Positions 48,213 to 58,357 of a DNA stretch of 64,000 bases are shown here, in pieces. How positions within the stretch are numbered: the first letter of the stretch is position 1; each line of letters begins with the position of its first letter. Source of the DNA: Methanomicrobia archaeon DTU008 (GTDB lineage Archaea > Thermoplasmatota > Thermoplasmata > Methanomassiliicoccales > Methanomassiliicoccaceae); contig LFRW01000024.1 in NCBI GenBank assembly GCA_001512965.1, forward strand, positions 1 to 64,000, given 5' to 3'. The notes under the pieces are model-generated. The model was given only the letters and a program-made list of their open reading frames with translations. It made no database searches and was not told where the DNA came from. A program made the position numbers and the translations under genes.

Positions 48213-49010
48213 ATGCCAGATAGATGGGTGCTTCCAGATAGACGCGCTGCTCTTGAATGGTGTAGAGATCGTAACGAGCAAGGAATGACATGCATCCTTG
48301 ACATCCTTGGTAGATATTCTCGCCAGGAATCGGATGCAAGGAATGTGCATGACAGCTACGTTTCCCTGATCGGGGACATTTCCAAGAACGGTCTTAGGGC
48401 GTCCATCACGGTCAAGCCGTCAACTCTCGGAGGCACCCTGCACAGAGAGAATACGATGAGGCTCGCCAGGAGCATCTGCGAGAAAGCCGCAAGCAAGAAG
48501 GTCCCATTCGAACTGTATATGGAAGGCCAGCGTATGGTCGACCTCACTCTGGGCATAGCCGTCGACTGCCTTCAATCAGGCCTTCCGGTGACGGTCACAT
48601 TACAAGCATATCTCCGCCGAACCGGTCAGGACATCGACGCCATGCTGGACGCTGGGGCTAGGATACGCCTGGTAAAGGGAGCGTATACAGGGGACATATC
48701 CGACTTCAACATGATACAGGAGGCGTTCAAGGACGCCGCAGAGCAGATCATTGAGCAGGATATTCCCTTCTGCATCGCCACACATGATCCAGACCTGCTA
48801 AGGTGGGCAATGAATCGTATCCCTGACCGAGATTTCATTGAATATTCTTTCTTGAAGGGATTGGCGAACGAGACCAAGGAAATGATGGCCTTCGAGGGGT
48901 GGAAGGTATCGGAGTATGTTCCCTACGGCAATGCGAAGGAAGGGTATGAGACGAGGCGCAGGACCTACCTTGCAAAATTGGAGGAGCTAGGACGTTCCCC
49001 TCTTCCATGA
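48213..49010 (+). CDS. Proline dehydrogenase family protein
   Basis: TVKPSTLG, VTLQAYLRRTGQDIDAML, RIRLVKGAYTGDI, CIATHDPDLL, FIEYSFLKG, EYVPYGNAKEGYETRRR. Confidence 0.85.
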   Translation: MPDRWVLPDRRAALEWCRDRNEQGMTCILDILGRYSRQESDARNVHDSYVSLIGDISKNGLRASITVKPSTLGGTLHRENTMRLARSICEKAASKKVPFELYMEGQRMVDLTLGIAVDCLQSGLPVTVTLQAYLRRTGQDIDAMLDAGARIRLVKGAYTGDISDFNMIQEAFKDAAEQIIEQDIPFCIATHDPDLLRWAMNRIPDRDFIEYSFLKGLANETKEMMAFEGWKVSEYVPYGNAKEGYETRRRTYLAKLEELGRSPLP

Positions 49011-49351
49011 TCGGACCTTTCGATGATACCTTGTACGAAAGCTAAAAAGAATCTAATTTTACCATATTATTAATTATTTTTTAGAATAAATTATCTATCC
49101 TTTCTATTCTTTTTGGAATTTTTTTTCCTACCAAATAGTGATTTACTACATATCAATTGTCATTTTGATTATAATTCGTTGCAAAGTTATATCTTATTGA
49201 AAAGTTGATGAGACTTTTTGATTGCTATATTAATCGTAGCAATCAAAGGAGAGGAGAGCCCGTGCCATCGTTGAAGTCCCTCTCGGGGCTTCGTCGATAA
49301 AATCGATCTTGATGACTTGGGTCTCAATATCGAAACAGGAGGAAGTAAACA

Positions 49352-49927
49352 ATGGCGGAAGAATCGAACGTACACATAAAAGTGGCAATGGCCGACGTGA
49401 TGGCGCTATTCGCGATAGCGTTCTTCACATTCCTTGTTGGCGGCCTAGGCCTACAAGTATTTGACTCTGTGGACTTGATCGCTAGCATCGCAGGTCCTGT
49501 GGGTCTTTTGGTCCTTGTTGCGACCATCGTAGCATACTTGAACGAGAACCTTTTGGGAACCGCGATCTTCGGACCACTGGCCATATTCTTCTTGGTGTTC
49601 CCCTTCATCCCAGCTGACGCCGCTGGAATGCTTGGGCTGGTTTACATCGGACTTGTGATCCTGATCGATGCCGTGCTGTCCCTGGCGCAGCCAGTCAAGC
49701 TGTTGCCTATAGTGCTGTTCATCGCTGCGATCGCGTTCTTCGTCACTGCAGCCTGGTATAACGGCGGAGCCATTGACGAAGGTCTGAGGACCGCTGTAGG
49801 TGCCTTGTGGATGATCTTCTCCCTGCTTGGCCTGTACCTTGGAGCGGGCATCACCCTCCTGGTCATGAAGGGAAAGCAGGTCGTTCCGATCGGCATCGCT
49901 TCAGCGCCTGCTTCATCAAAGGCCTAA
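49352..49927 (+). CDS. Six-TM protein resembling GPR1/FUN34/YaaH (acetate transporter-like) family
   Basis: Six hydrophobic segments; AYLNENLLGTAIFGPLAIFFLVF resembles YaaH GNTFGATAFGSYGAFWLSF; canonical NPAPLGL not seen. Confidence 0.5.
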   Translation: MAEESNVHIKVAMADVMALFAIAFFTFLVGGLGLQVFDSVDLIASIAGPVGLLVLVATIVAYLNENLLGTAIFGPLAIFFLVFPFIPADAAGMLGLVYIGLVILIDAVLSLAQPVKLLPIVLFIAAIAFFVTAAWYNGGAIDEGLRTAVGALWMIFSLLGLYLGAGITLLVMKGKQVVPIGIASAPASSKA

Positions 49928-49949
49928 AACCCTTAAGGGTCATTTCAAA

Positions 49950-49965
49950 GGGGCCGATCGGCCCC
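49950..49965 (+). terminator. Palindrome GGGGCCGATCGGCCCC followed by ACTTTATCCTCTTTCTTTC
   Basis: Perfect hairpin about 25 nt after the six-TM gene. Confidence 0.6.
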
Positions 49966-50311
49966 ACTTTATCCTCTTTCTTTCTCGATCATCCAGATAT
50001 GAACATACAGCATTGCAGGATCGCTTCGTTCGACACAATCCAATCTCGCATAGTTGCTCCTTTCCGTCTTTTAAGCCGTCCTTTTCGCCTTAATAGTCAT
50101 TTTATAGCCATTGAAGGCTCTGTATTTCAATCTTTCGATTAGCATCGGGAAAGGAGAACGTGCAACACTTCATGACGAATCCTCTCCATAGCTAGGGTTG
50201 AACATGATGATCGATCTATATCGAAAAGCGATATCATTCTCGAGCTCTGTAATTTTATTATTTACAGGAAATGATTATATCGAGATCTGAAAATGCAACC
50301 CTCTCGATATA

Positions 50312-51648
50312 ATGTTGAACAGATCCCGTTGTGTCATCCTAACATTGCTCGTTCTATTAGCGACAGTACAGATGCTGCCCTATGTGGCAGAGGCTTCATC
50401 GGACGCAGACGTTCAAATGAGCGAATTGGATTATTAGTACACGATTATCGATTATGACCCTGTGCTTTGAGGCAAGGTACAGATCGATAGGTACGTCGGT
50501 GATGGGGGTGACATCGCCATTCCAGAGACGTTATCTGGAATGCCGGTCGTATCCATTGGCGACTCCGATTTCCGCGATTGCACCGTTCTCACTTCAGTCG
50601 TCATCCCTGACAGCGTGAAGAGCATAGGCGATTGGGCGTTCTTACGCTGCACCTCTCTAACATCCGTTACCTTTGGAGATGGAGTAACTCACATCGGCGA
50701 GGGGGCCTTCTATAGCTACTCCTCGCTCGTCTCGGTGGTCATCGGGAAAGGTGTCGAATCGATCGATGAAGAGGCTTTTGGCTTCTGTACCTCCCTTGAG
50801 TCCATCACCATCCCTGGCAACGTCAGATCTATCGGCGAATACGTCTTCACCAACTGCCATTCTCTCACCTCGGTCTTACCTCGGTGATCATCGAGGAAGG
50901 TGTCACCTCTATTGGCAACGATGCCTTCCATTACTGCACGTCGCTGACCTCGATGGTCCTTCCTGACAACATGACAACCTTGGGAGATTACGCGTTCGCG
51001 TTCTGCTCTTCCCTGGAGACCGTCAACATCGGCAAGAACTTGGCGGGAACGATCGATGTGTACACCTTCGATCACTGCATCTCTTTGACCTCTATCCATG
51101 TCGCCGATGGCAATGAGAGGTATGCAAGCGTTGACGGTCTGCTATATAACAAAGATCTCACCACACTGATATGATGCCCTGAAGGCAGGAGCGGTTCCGT
51201 TACCGTCCACGACAGTGTGACAAGGATCGCCACATATGCATTCTATCGCTGTCCCTCATTGACAACTATAACGCTTCCTAGCGGTCTGAACAGCATTGGA
51301 GACTATGCCTTCCAGGAATGTGCCAACTTGACATCCATAACCATCGGGACAGGCGTCACCACCATAGGCGATTTCGCATTCGAAAATTGCAGATCCCTGA
51401 ACTCGATAACGTTCAAAGATGACGCGCCTTCGGTGGGATACCGCTGGCTCGACCAGGTCAGCGACGACCTGACGATATACTGTTACGAGGGATCGATAGG
51501 GTTCGACGGTCCCGACTGGGAGGGTCTGAAACTCAAGGTGATATCGGCCTCGGAACGTTCCTCAGGCGATACTCTGATCGCCATGGGCATTGTGATCATC
51601 GTCTTCGTGGCAATAGTGGCATCGATGCAATATATTCGGAAACGTTAA
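50312..51648 (+). pseudogene. BspA-like LRR surface protein pseudogene (track fragments 50540..50887, 50884..51174, 51217..51648)
   Basis: Signal peptide from 50312; in-frame TAG (50435), TGA (50468), 11-nt duplication frameshift (50875-50885), in-frame TGA (51172); repeats continue across all; C-terminal TM. Confidence 0.88.
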
Positions 51649-51662
51649 GGGAGAAGCTTAGA

Positions 51663-51692
51663 GGCGGCCCCGCACGAACCCGCAGGGCCGCC
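51663..51692 (+). terminator. Hairpin GGCGGCCC-N14-GGGCCGCC followed by CTTTCTATTC
   Basis: Directly after the BspA-like pseudogene. Confidence 0.55.
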
Positions 51693-52715
51693 CTTTCTAT
51701 TCATTTGACGTTTTTTACGTTAAATAGGTCTGATGAACTCCAATCCTCCTAATCGTATGCTGAAATGGCGAATCCAAAAACAATCTGCCATTCACTTCAT
51801 CTGGAGTCCTGTCATCATTTATCAATATCCTGTATCACACGATATCTGTGCACATTGGTTGTCGATCGGCATCATGCGTTTCATCATCTGATCATGCTTA
51901 TACACATTGGTGTTTTCACCATATGGGAACCACCGGGAGCTTTGCTGTCTCCCCCTCATAAGAAGATCATGCGTGCGAAGACAATAGAAAAGGCAAGAAT
52001 GAAGGGGAGGTTCTGTATTATTATACCAAGATCATCAGACTCCTCATTTTCCGTATGATTTAAAGGATGAGTGCAACCTGTTTCTCAGATGAAAACGTTC
52101 TTTCTCATATTACGCCCCTCACTCATTCACCTAGCAAAAAATATTAACGCTGTTTATGCATAGTTTCTGGCTGATTGTAGCTAATTAGATTATTAGTTAT
52201 GCTATTAGCTTTATTGACTTTATAATTTTTGCTATAGGCATTATGAACATTTTTTCCATGGTTAACCGGAGCATTGTCATCTTTATTGCCTATCAATGAG
52301 GCCTGAAATTGACTCTTTACACATCCTATCATTCCCGTCTTCATTGTACAATATTTTATACAGAGATTGTATACTCGTATAATAGGTCTCAAAATAGGAG
52401 ATCAAATCCGCTACTCCTTTCATAAGCGACGCAAATTGCATCGATATACTCTCTCATAATAGGGAAATTACCGTGCTATATCGTGTATCGATGCAAAAAT
52501 GAGCCGGGAGAGCGGTTTTCGACTCCTATCCGGGGCATCTTCAATTTGATATTCGGGAGACCGTCGTTGACCATAATGTACTATTATGTGCATTGTACTA
52601 TCGTTGCGCATAAAATCATTTGATGTATATGATTCTATGATATCTATGATATGCTTGATAACAATTAATTACATAGAATCTATAGCGCTCTCAAAGGAAA
52701 AAGGATGGGAATGTT

Positions 52716-52880
52716 ATGAGCGAAGATAACGGATCGAGGATGACGAGCATACAGATAACGGCTCAAACGCGCGACCGCCTCTATCGGCTAAAGTTTCGCC
52801 GAACCTATGATCAATTCCTAAACGAGCTCTGCGATCTTTATGAAGAAACCGTCTCCGGGGAGGGCAAATCATCCCCCTAA
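52716..52880 (+). CDS. Small ribbon-helix-helix-like (antitoxin/DUF7557-like) protein, 54 aa
   Basis: MSEDNGSRMTSIQITAQTRDRLYRLKFRRTYDQFLNELCDLYEETVSGEGKSSP*; below the track length cut-off; T-S-I-Q-I-T...R-D-R-L..LK...YD.FL..L pattern. Confidence 0.65.
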   Translation: MSEDNGSRMTSIQITAQTRDRLYRLKFRRTYDQFLNELCDLYEETVSGEGKSSP

Positions 52881-53237
52881 CTCCCCCATCAATCACATAA
52901 ATTCCCTAGATATCTCATGAACATTAAAGAAGTAAGGTAGTAACTATACTACCAAATTATGTATCGCATCATGCGTTATGCACCCTGAGGGGTATCAATT
53001 CACGCTATATGATTAGATAATAGTAAGTGTTGGTACCGTTCTTCAATGGTCAAACGCGAACGAATGATGAAGCGCACCTTTCGGTCATGTCGATGGGCCC
53101 GTGGGTCGAACATGAAAAACTCCATGGCATGATGTCATCTCTCAGTTAGAAGGGAGCATGGACATCCTCCCCATGCCTAATGATGCATGATCGATGATGA
53201 ACTATAAGGGAAAGGACCGGGGTTCGTAATAATGATC

Positions 53238-53618
53238 TCATATAAGCGAAAGGGCAAGCCATCTTCCGACCAGTCCTCCGAACACGCACAGGCCTCCGTT
53301 CAGGAATATGTTGAACAGTGCGGCGTTGAAGCGCTCGGCAATGATCAGGCCGACGGTGTCAAGACTGAACGTCGACATGGTGGTGAACCCTCCAAAGATC
53401 CCTACGAAGAGGAATGCCTTGACGGATGGGTCCAGTTCCGCACCGAGACTGGAGAAGAATATCATCGACAGCAGCAGGCTGCCAAGGAAGTTCACGACGA
53501 AGGTGCCCCAGGGAAAATCGTGGTCGCCAATGTATCCATGGATGAGGTAACGGGCGATGCTTCCGAGGGCGCCGCCCAATCCGACAAGGGCGATGATCTT
53601 GATCTCTTCCGAAATCAC
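53238..53618 (-). CDS. crcB: Fluoride channel CrcB/FluC
   Basis: GLGGALGSIARYLIHGYI, WGTFVVNFLGSLLLSM, VGIFGGFTTMSTFSLDTV. Confidence 0.94.
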   Translation of the reverse strand: MISEEIKIIALVGLGGALGSIARYLIHGYIGDHDFPWGTFVVNFLGSLLLSMIFFSSLGAELDPSVKAFLFVGIFGGFTTMSTFSLDTVGLIIAERFNAALFNIFLNGGLCVFGGLVGRWLALSLI

Positions 53619-53927
53619 GATCGCTAGATGACATTCTTGTTGATATTCTTCCCCGCCGACTCCTTAAATGATGATGGTTGAAATAATAAGCAAGAAGCAA
53701 AACTAACATAATTAATCAATGTAATCACTAAAATTGGGGTTTCGACCATGTTCATCCAGGGTTCTTCACGATACATGGTCATGACTCTGTGACATCGCGA
53801 GGGAGTCGATGATCTCAAGATATGAATGTAAAAGGCATCCGATAAAAAGGCGCGGAGAGAGGTTCGACGATCTATTACACCTACCGTAAGCTTTACGGCA
53901 TCATAACGATTCGCAGTTCTTGGGCAT

Positions 53928-55451
53928 ATGATCACCTTCTCCTTCATCGCAAGAATGCCCGACGATCCGGGTGCTCTGCACAGGGCCGCCGCCATCATCA
54001 AGAGCCATGGCGGCAACATACGCCGTGTCAATTACGACCGCAGGATCGACCCCCATACAGTGTTCTTCGAGGGCGATGCGCCGGAGGGTGCTCCGGAGGC
54101 GATCCGCGTCGACCTGCAGAGGGTTGGTTATCTTCAAGAGAACCTGAACCCCCTTCGGTTCCTCAAGTTCCGGGTATACCTCCCGGATGAGCCCGGTCAA
54201 TTGTTCTCGTTTCTTGGCCATACCACGGCCGTGGGGGTGAACATCGCGTACCTCGATTTCGATGGCGAAGGCAATCATCCTGAGCGGCTCACCGTGTCGT
54301 TAACCCTGGAGAACGATCAGATCGCCGACCGCCTGCTGGAGGACCTCAAGCAACACTACCGCCTGGATATCCTGGAGTACGACTCCACCGGCAAGAGGCT
54401 GGATGACACCGTCTTCTACATCCGGTTCGCCCAGGAGCTCAGGGGGATCATCGGCGAGACGGAGGAGGACTTCCTGATGCGGCTGCTGCAGGACAGCAAC
54501 CACATCGCCCAGGAACTGACGTCCCGGGACATGGACCCGCGCGTGGTGTTCGACAGCATCCTGCAGACGGGACGGACATTGAGGCAGACCACGGAGGGCA
54601 ACTTCTACGCGGACGTGCAACGGGTCACGCTGGGCGGAAACGCGGAACTCTTCTGCTTCCAGCTTCCCTGCGGCGGGTCCGTGTACGTGCTGCAGGACGA
54701 GAACGAGAGGGTGATGTTCGACACGGGCTTCGGCATATACCACTGGGAGATCGTCGACATGCTCACCCATTATGGGGTGGACTGCACCCGGCTGTCACGG
54801 ATATACATCACTCACGCCGACGCGGACCATTGCGGCGGGGCGGGCATGTTCGATGCACCATCGGTCCTGCACCCTGGAAGCGTGGACATCATAAGGAACG
54901 CCAATCGCGCGTACAACTCCAAGATGCAGTCCTCCATCCTTGGAGAGGTCTATACCAAGCTGATCAACCTCTTCTCGCACTTCCAGCCGCCGACCGAGAT
55001 GGAGGTGCTGCCCACCGCTCCCCTCCGCATGAGAGGGTCGTTGCCGGTGATCGCCGAGTTCGAGGCGGCGGGACGGCGCTTCGAGGTCCTTGAATCGCTG
55101 GGAGGCCATCTGCATGGCCAGATATTCTTCCTGGCTGCGGACGACGGCCTGCTGTTCACGGGGGACACCCTGATCAACTTCGAATCGTTCACCCCGGAGC
55201 GGGAGGAGTTCTCCTCGCTGGCCGCCACGCTCATGACGACGGTCAACGTGGACAGCGAGCTGGCCAGGACGGAGAGGAAGGCTCTCCTCGATATAGTGTC
55301 GGAGATCGATGAAGACCTCAAGACGAAGGGCCGGCGCCTGCTGCTATGCTGCGGCCATGGGGCGATATCCACCCTGGAGGGGAAGAAGCTGGTCGCCCAT
55401 GGCAAGGTCGAGAGATACCGCAGCGACCCGATGCATTATCCGATGAAGTAA
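53928..55451 (+). CDS. Tandem ACT domains fused to a metallo-beta-lactamase-fold hydrolase
   Basis: Two ACT-like segments (RMPDDPGALHRAAAIIKSHGGNI; YLPDEPGQLFSFLGHTTAVGVNI), then MBL motifs THADADHCGG, GGHLHGQIFF, LFTGDTLI, CCGHG. Confidence 0.85.
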   Translation: MITFSFIARMPDDPGALHRAAAIIKSHGGNIRRVNYDRRIDPHTVFFEGDAPEGAPEAIRVDLQRVGYLQENLNPLRFLKFRVYLPDEPGQLFSFLGHTTAVGVNIAYLDFDGEGNHPERLTVSLTLENDQIADRLLEDLKQHYRLDILEYDSTGKRLDDTVFYIRFAQELRGIIGETEEDFLMRLLQDSNHIAQELTSRDMDPRVVFDSILQTGRTLRQTTEGNFYADVQRVTLGGNAELFCFQLPCGGSVYVLQDENERVMFDTGFGIYHWEIVDMLTHYGVDCTRLSRIYITHADADHCGGAGMFDAPSVLHPGSVDIIRNANRAYNSKMQSSILGEVYTKLINLFSHFQPPTEMEVLPTAPLRMRGSLPVIAEFEAAGRRFEVLESLGGHLHGQIFFLAADDGLLFTGDTLINFESFTPEREEFSSLAATLMTTVNVDSELARTERKALLDIVSEIDEDLKTKGRRLLLCCGHGAISTLEGKKLVAHGKVERYRSDPMHYPMK

Positions 55452-55454
55452 GCC

Positions 55455-57821
55455 TCATGCATCGTCCGGGCCCTGCGGTTCGGCAGGCGGGACGAGGACC
55501 ACGAACCTTGCGCCCTTGGTATGGTCGCCGGGAACGCGGTCCTCCGCCCATATGCACCCTCCGATCATCTCCAACACCGTTCTTGCGAGATAGAGGCCGA
55601 GGCCATGGCCCCTGGCGGTGGTGTGACCCCTCTCCATCCTCTCGAACAACTTCTCCTTGATATCGTCCGGAATGCCCGGTCCGGTGTCCGTGATGTCCAC
55701 CCGCACGAACTCCTTCCCCTCCGAGATGTATCGACCGACGTCTATCTCTATGTCGACATCCCCTCCGGAATGTTTGACCGCGTTCCCGACCAGATTGTCG
55801 AACACGTCCCTCAGAAGCGGGTTGCCCATCACCATCAGACGTTCGCCGGGCTGGAACGATATGCGGGCCCTGCTTGAAGGGATATCCCCGTATGACGCGA
55901 CCACACCGTCGATCAAGGACCTTAGATCGATGGGAGATCGATCCATGGCCTCGGCCTCCGCCTTCTGCAGCTTTCGGACGTTCTCGACCAGTCTGGCGAC
56001 GTCATCGAGCAGGGCGGAGCTGGACCGGGTGAGATGCAGGGCCCTCTCATCCAGCCCTCCCTTCCACATCAACAGTTCAAGGTATCCCTTTGCGCTGGTG
56101 TTCAGGTTGTTGATGTCATGGGAGAGAAGGTCCAGATACAGCTCCATCTTGCTCCGAGAGATCATGGCATCCAGCTCCGCCGCCCGGCGCTCGGTGACAT
56201 CGTAGAACGCGATGACGGCGCCGTTGATCTCGCCCTCCGCCATGATGGGGCTCGCCGAGCCGATGATCGTCCTGACCTTGCCGTCCTTGGCCCTCACTTC
56301 CGACATCAATCCACTGATGCGCTCTCCGCGCAGCGCCCGGAGGATCGGCCATTCCTCCTCCCCTATCGTCTCACCGGTCTCGGTCCAGCGGCCTTCCAGC
56401 TGGGGAAGGTCCACAAGTATGTTCACGTCCGTCGGATCGATGAACGACCTCAGGGTATCATTGGCCATGAGGATGTTGCCGCCCTTGTCGACGACCATTA
56501 TGGCGACGGGCAAGGTCTCCAGCACGGTCTGCAGGCGGACCCTCTCCAGGTCGGCGTATCTGACCAGGTCCTCGACCCTCTTGCGACCCTCCACCTGGTC
56601 CGTTATATCGTTCATCATGACCAGGATGCGATCGCCCGACGAGGTCGGGTAAGGCACTATGTGCGCGTCCCAGTACAACGTCTCCCCGCTTCGGGTATGT
56701 ACGGGCATCTCCCGCTCCTTGTATGGCTCCCCCGTACGATGCACCTTTTCGAGTACGCCGATCACCCTCTCTCGCAGGTCCTCTTGCTTCATGGAAAGAA
56801 GCTCGTTAAGGCTCTTGACGTCCCCAATGTACTTCCGGAACCCTTCATTGACCAGGGTCAGCTCCATCCCTGGATAGTGAACAAGTGCGATGTTGGCGGG
56901 CAGGCTGTCGACGATGTACTGCAGCAGCCCGTCATCGCTCCTCTCGCCCGCCTGTGCCTGGGAACCCTTCAATGCGAGGCTGGCGAGCGCTCCGGCGATC
57001 TGGACGTAATCGATGTGGGACGGGGAGAAGCGCATGGAATGGCCGAACGTACATATGATCGCCCCTCCTATCCCATCCTGAAGCCTCAGCGGGGCCACGA
57101 TCGCCGCCTTGATGTTCCGCGGTATGGGCTCGGGAAGATCTTCGCATGCATCATCGCTCAGGTCCTCCAACACCCTTGTCTCGCCATCGAGCAGCGAGGG
57201 GAACAGCCTCCTCGCCTCCTCATCATCGAACGAGCGACCCCTCTCCAGCAGACCTGAGGCGAACGTCACCGACCATCTTCCGCCTTCCCTTGACAATATG
57301 CCTGCACCTTCCGCACCAAGGTCCTTGCAGACCCTCTCCACGATCCGATCCAGCATGGTTGCCGTGTCAGGCAGGGGATCGATCGCCGCTTGCAGGCGTC
57401 GAACGGCCTCGTGCAGGTAACGCTCCTCCACGTCCTCCATCCTATCGAACACTATCGCCACGGCATACTTTTCCCTGGTCCCGCCTGGCAGAGGAAACAT
57501 CTCGAAAGACAGCATGGAACGCTCATCGGTCGTGCGGACGGGGCCGCTCTCCGATGTCCTGCCGCTGAGCACGTCCTCGAGACATTCCCTCAACACCTCC
57601 GCCGCTTGAGGCTGAAGACCCGCCATCCACGCGCTGCGGTCCCAACGGCTCTCATCGGTCAGGCCGAGCAGCTCGACGGCCGCAGGGTTGGCAATGATCG
57701 GGGCGCCATCTCGGTCCAGGACCAGCAGCGGGTGGGCGGTCCGGACGAACACATCGTTCAGGACCCTTGCCTTCCGGCTATTTCCAGTCCCTTTCATCCT
57801 GAGATGGTCCGTCGTCTCCAC
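55455..57821 (-). CDS. Multi-sensor histidine kinase (PAS/GAF/PAS/PAS + HisKA-like + HATPase)
   Basis: Repeated PAS-like segments, GAF-like AIVAPLRLQDGIGGAIICTFG, LLSHDINNLNTSAKGYLELL, DNLVGNAVKHSGG, ITDTGPGIPDDIKEKLFERMERG, GHGLGLYLARTV. Confidence 0.92.
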   Translation of the reverse strand: METTDHLRMKGTGNSRKARVLNDVFVRTAHPLLVLDRDGAPIIANPAAVELLGLTDESRWDRSAWMAGLQPQAAEVLRECLEDVLSGRTSESGPVRTTDERSMLSFEMFPLPGGTREKYAVAIVFDRMEDVEERYLHEAVRRLQAAIDPLPDTATMLDRIVERVCKDLGAEGAGILSREGGRWSVTFASGLLERGRSFDDEEARRLFPSLLDGETRVLEDLSDDACEDLPEPIPRNIKAAIVAPLRLQDGIGGAIICTFGHSMRFSPSHIDYVQIAGALASLALKGSQAQAGERSDDGLLQYIVDSLPANIALVHYPGMELTLVNEGFRKYIGDVKSLNELLSMKQEDLRERVIGVLEKVHRTGEPYKEREMPVHTRSGETLYWDAHIVPYPTSSGDRILVMMNDITDQVEGRKRVEDLVRYADLERVRLQTVLETLPVAIMVVDKGGNILMANDTLRSFIDPTDVNILVDLPQLEGRWTETGETIGEEEWPILRALRGERISGLMSEVRAKDGKVRTIIGSASPIMAEGEINGAVIAFYDVTERRAAELDAMISRSKMELYLDLLSHDINNLNTSAKGYLELLMWKGGLDERALHLTRSSSALLDDVARLVENVRKLQKAEAEAMDRSPIDLRSLIDGVVASYGDIPSSRARISFQPGERLMVMGNPLLRDVFDNLVGNAVKHSGGDVDIEIDVGRYISEGKEFVRVDITDTGPGIPDDIKEKLFERMERGHTTARGHGLGLYLARTVLEMIGGCIWAEDRVPGDHTKGARFVVLVPPAEPQGPDDA

Positions 57822-57913
57822 TGCATTATCCCCCGGAAATATGCCTTCTAGCCTTTAACGTGATTTGGAGTGCATCGACTTATCATTATGGTACGAACGT
57901 GAACGGACCTAGG

Positions 57914-58219
57914 TCAATCCTTCAACCTTCCTATCGCAGGAAACCTCTCGAACACCTCCGCTCCATGAGGGGCCACGTCCATCTCTTCGGTCAGGTCATC
58001 GCCTGCTGCGTGGGCGAACTGGTGCTCCCCTCCTGCCCACAAGGGGCTGGAGGTGACATCGTATACGATCCCTCCATATGCCACATACATGGGATGACCA
58101 TCGCGGCCATTGTATGTGGCGAGCTCCCTTCGTGTCACCATCCTGTCTGGAACGCCGGTCTTGTCAGCCATGAGGTTGATAGGGGAGGCCCCGGCACCTA
58201 TTGTGAGCCAGACCTCCAT
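57914..58219 (-). CDS. Cytochrome b5-like heme/steroid-binding domain protein
   Basis: RRELATYNGRDGHPMYVAYGGIVYDVTSSPLWAGGEHQFAHAAGDDLTEEM; start may be at an internal Met. Confidence 0.82.
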   Translation of the reverse strand: MEVWLTIGAGASPINLMADKTGVPDRMVTRRELATYNGRDGHPMYVAYGGIVYDVTSSPLWAGGEHQFAHAAGDDLTEEMDVAPHGAEVFERFPAIGRLKD

Positions 58220-58234
58220 AATCTGAATTCAATC

Positions 58235-58258
58235 AAAGGGTTTTCGCATAAACCCTTT
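58235..58258. repeat. Perfect inverted repeat AAAGGGTTT-tcgcat-AAACCCTTT
   Basis: 9-bp stem between divergent cytochrome b5-like and rep-like genes. Confidence 0.9.
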
Positions 58259-58357
58259 CCAACTTTTTCTTTCCTCTCACATAGCCCCGAGGCCCTTCAA
58301 GGCACGCAGCGGGGTCTCAGGATCGAACAGGCGGCTAGAGTCTGGAGGTGCACTTAG

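Noticed and set aside
50435-50437. In-frame TAG in the BspA-like gene as a pyrrolysine codon
   Set aside because: The same gene has two in-frame TGAs and a frameshift, so pseudogenisation is simpler; the paralogue has Glu at this position.
52144-52392. 82-aa minus-strand ORF in AT-rich tract
   Set aside because: Asn/Lys-rich composition tracking AT content, no recognisable domain.
53619-53720. Fluoride riboswitch upstream of crcB
   Set aside because: I could not find the crcB-motif consensus in the upstream sequence; an Infernal scan would be decisive.
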